A DNA stretch of 22,336 nt, from the NCBI GenBank assembly GCA_020441605.1, contig JAGRLX010000006.1, positions 1-22,336 of the forward strand, given 5' to 3'. Shown in pieces: positions 21,629-22,336 of this stretch. A program made the translations under genes and the position numbers. Origin of the DNA: Alphaproteobacteria bacterium. GTDB lineage: Bacteria > Pseudomonadota > Alphaproteobacteria > Rhizobiales > Aestuariivirgaceae. The notes beneath the pieces are model-generated. The model saw only the letters and a program-made list of their open reading frames with translations. It ran no database searches and was not told the origin of the DNA. Within the stretch, counting starts at the first letter, position 1, and each line of letters opens with the position of its first letter.

Positions 21629-22336
21629 TCCGACGCTCGGTCTGGGGATCAAAGAACACGGCCTTGTCGAGATTGAAGGCCAGTCGGATCGTTTCTCCCG
21701 CCTGAATCTTGGTGTCGGCGCGCAGGCGGACGACTGCTTCCTTGCCGCCGAGATGGGTCACCGCATAGGTATCGGCGCCAGCGGGTTCAACGACATCGAT
21801 CTGGCAATCGGCTTCGACGATGTGTCTCGACAGCCGGTCGGCGCTGTCCGGGTCGGTGATGGCCTCCGGCCTTATGCCGAACACCACTTTCTGCCCGTTG
21901 CGTGCGGCCAGCAAACCGGCAGGCAGTTCGATGCGTAGTGGTGCGCCTTGACTACGCGCGATCGCCAGGCTGATCTTGCCGTCCGCGACCTGGACTTCTG
22001 ATGCCAGCAGGTTCATCGCCGGGGATCCCATGAAATCCGCAACGAACATGTTCGCGGGCTGGGTATAGATTTCGGCCGGCGTTCCTGATTGCTGAAGAAT
22101 GCCGTCCTTCAAAACGGCGATCTTGGTGGCGAGCGTCATGGCCTCGATCTGGTCGTGAGTGACATAGACGATCGTGGTCTTGAGCCGCTGGTGGAGGCGC
22201 TTGATTTCAGTTCGCATGTCGACGCGCAATTTGGCGTCGAGGTTGGACAGCGGCTCGTAGAGCAGGAACGCCCGCGGATCACGCACGAGCGCCCGGCCCA
22301 TGGCCACCCGCTGCCGCTGGCCACCCGACAACTGTC
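21618..22336 (-). CDS. CUT1-type sugar/glycerol-phosphate ABC ATP-binding protein, partial (N-terminus outside window)
   Basis: About 239 C-terminal residues of a MalK/UgpC-type ATPase. The visible part starts at the signature LSGGQRQRVAMGRALVRDP and continues with EPLSNLDAKLR (D-loop) and YVTHDQIEAM (H-loop His). A TOBE-type regulatory domain follows from NLLASEVQV to KAVFFDPQTERRI. The Walker A region is beyond the window end. The Walker B aspartate is replaced: the line reads FLLYEP (codon TAC), where the family has F-L-x-D-E-P. If real, this would impair Mg-ATP handling. The first visible codon is TTG (Leu), not a start. It belongs to a further importer operon and overlaps the MaoC-like gene tail to tail. 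Confidence 0.88.
   Translation of the reverse strand, partial: QLSGGQRQRVAMGRALVRDPRAFLLYEPLSNLDAKLRVDMRTEIKRLHQRLKTTIVYVTHDQIEAMTLATKIAVLKDGILQQSGTPAEIYTQPANMFVADFMGSPAMNLLASEVQVADGKISLAIARSQGAPLRIELPAGLLAARNGQKVVFGIRPEAITDPDSADRLSRHIVEADCQIDVVEPAGADTYAVTHLGGKEAVVRLRADTKIQAGETIRLAFNLDKAVFFDPQTERRITA

Noticed and set aside
1..22336. CRISPR arrays, tRNA or rRNA genes, phage or conjugation genes
   Set aside because: I looked on both strands and saw no regularly spaced repeats, RNA-gene patterns or such protein families.

Overview
The window reads as a chromosome or megaplasmid segment of an alphaproteobacterium, most likely Hyphomicrobiales (Rhizobiales). It is GC-rich, densely packed with ABC importers and catabolic operons, carries two Tat-exported binding proteins, and overlaps many gene ends and starts by 1-8 bases. 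I cannot resolve the genus.

Layout. Bases 1-430 hold the truncated end of a DUF5677-like gene, possibly cut by an insertion-sequence end at the window edge. Bases 759-1022 encode a small secreted protein with a duplicated cysteine motif. Bases 1172-2065 encode a diaminopimelate-epimerase-like protein, divergent from a four-gene polyamine-type ABC importer (2246-6257: permease, permease, binding protein, ATPase).

From 6287 to 21628 lies what looks like one catabolic region. (a) A leftward operon at 10229-6287: GMC oxidoreductase, fused CoA-transferase, enoyl-CoA hydratase. (b) A rightward operon at 10306-13743: TetR regulator, SDR dehydrogenase, DUF993/DHDPS-like aldolase, TIM-barrel isomerase. 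(c) A leftward operon at 19205-13754: CUT2 sugar-type binding protein, permease, double ATPase, second permease, aldo/keto reductase. (d) A rightward operon at 19339-21628: second TetR regulator, acyl-CoA dehydrogenase, MaoC-like hydratase. The two TetR proteins are close paralogues, about two-thirds identical by eye. Each sits at a divergent promoter with a 20-bp palindrome. At the first, two back-to-back sigma70-like promoters share the palindrome almost exactly.

The inferred logic is import of a carbohydrate-like or polyol-like compound, oxidation or reduction of it (GMC, SDR, AKR), isomerisation and aldol cleavage (TIM barrel, DUF993), and passage of an acid fragment through CoA activation and beta-oxidation-type steps. 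The substrate cannot be named from sequence. The window ends in the ATPase of a further CUT1-type importer on the minus strand, in which the Walker B aspartate reads as tyrosine.
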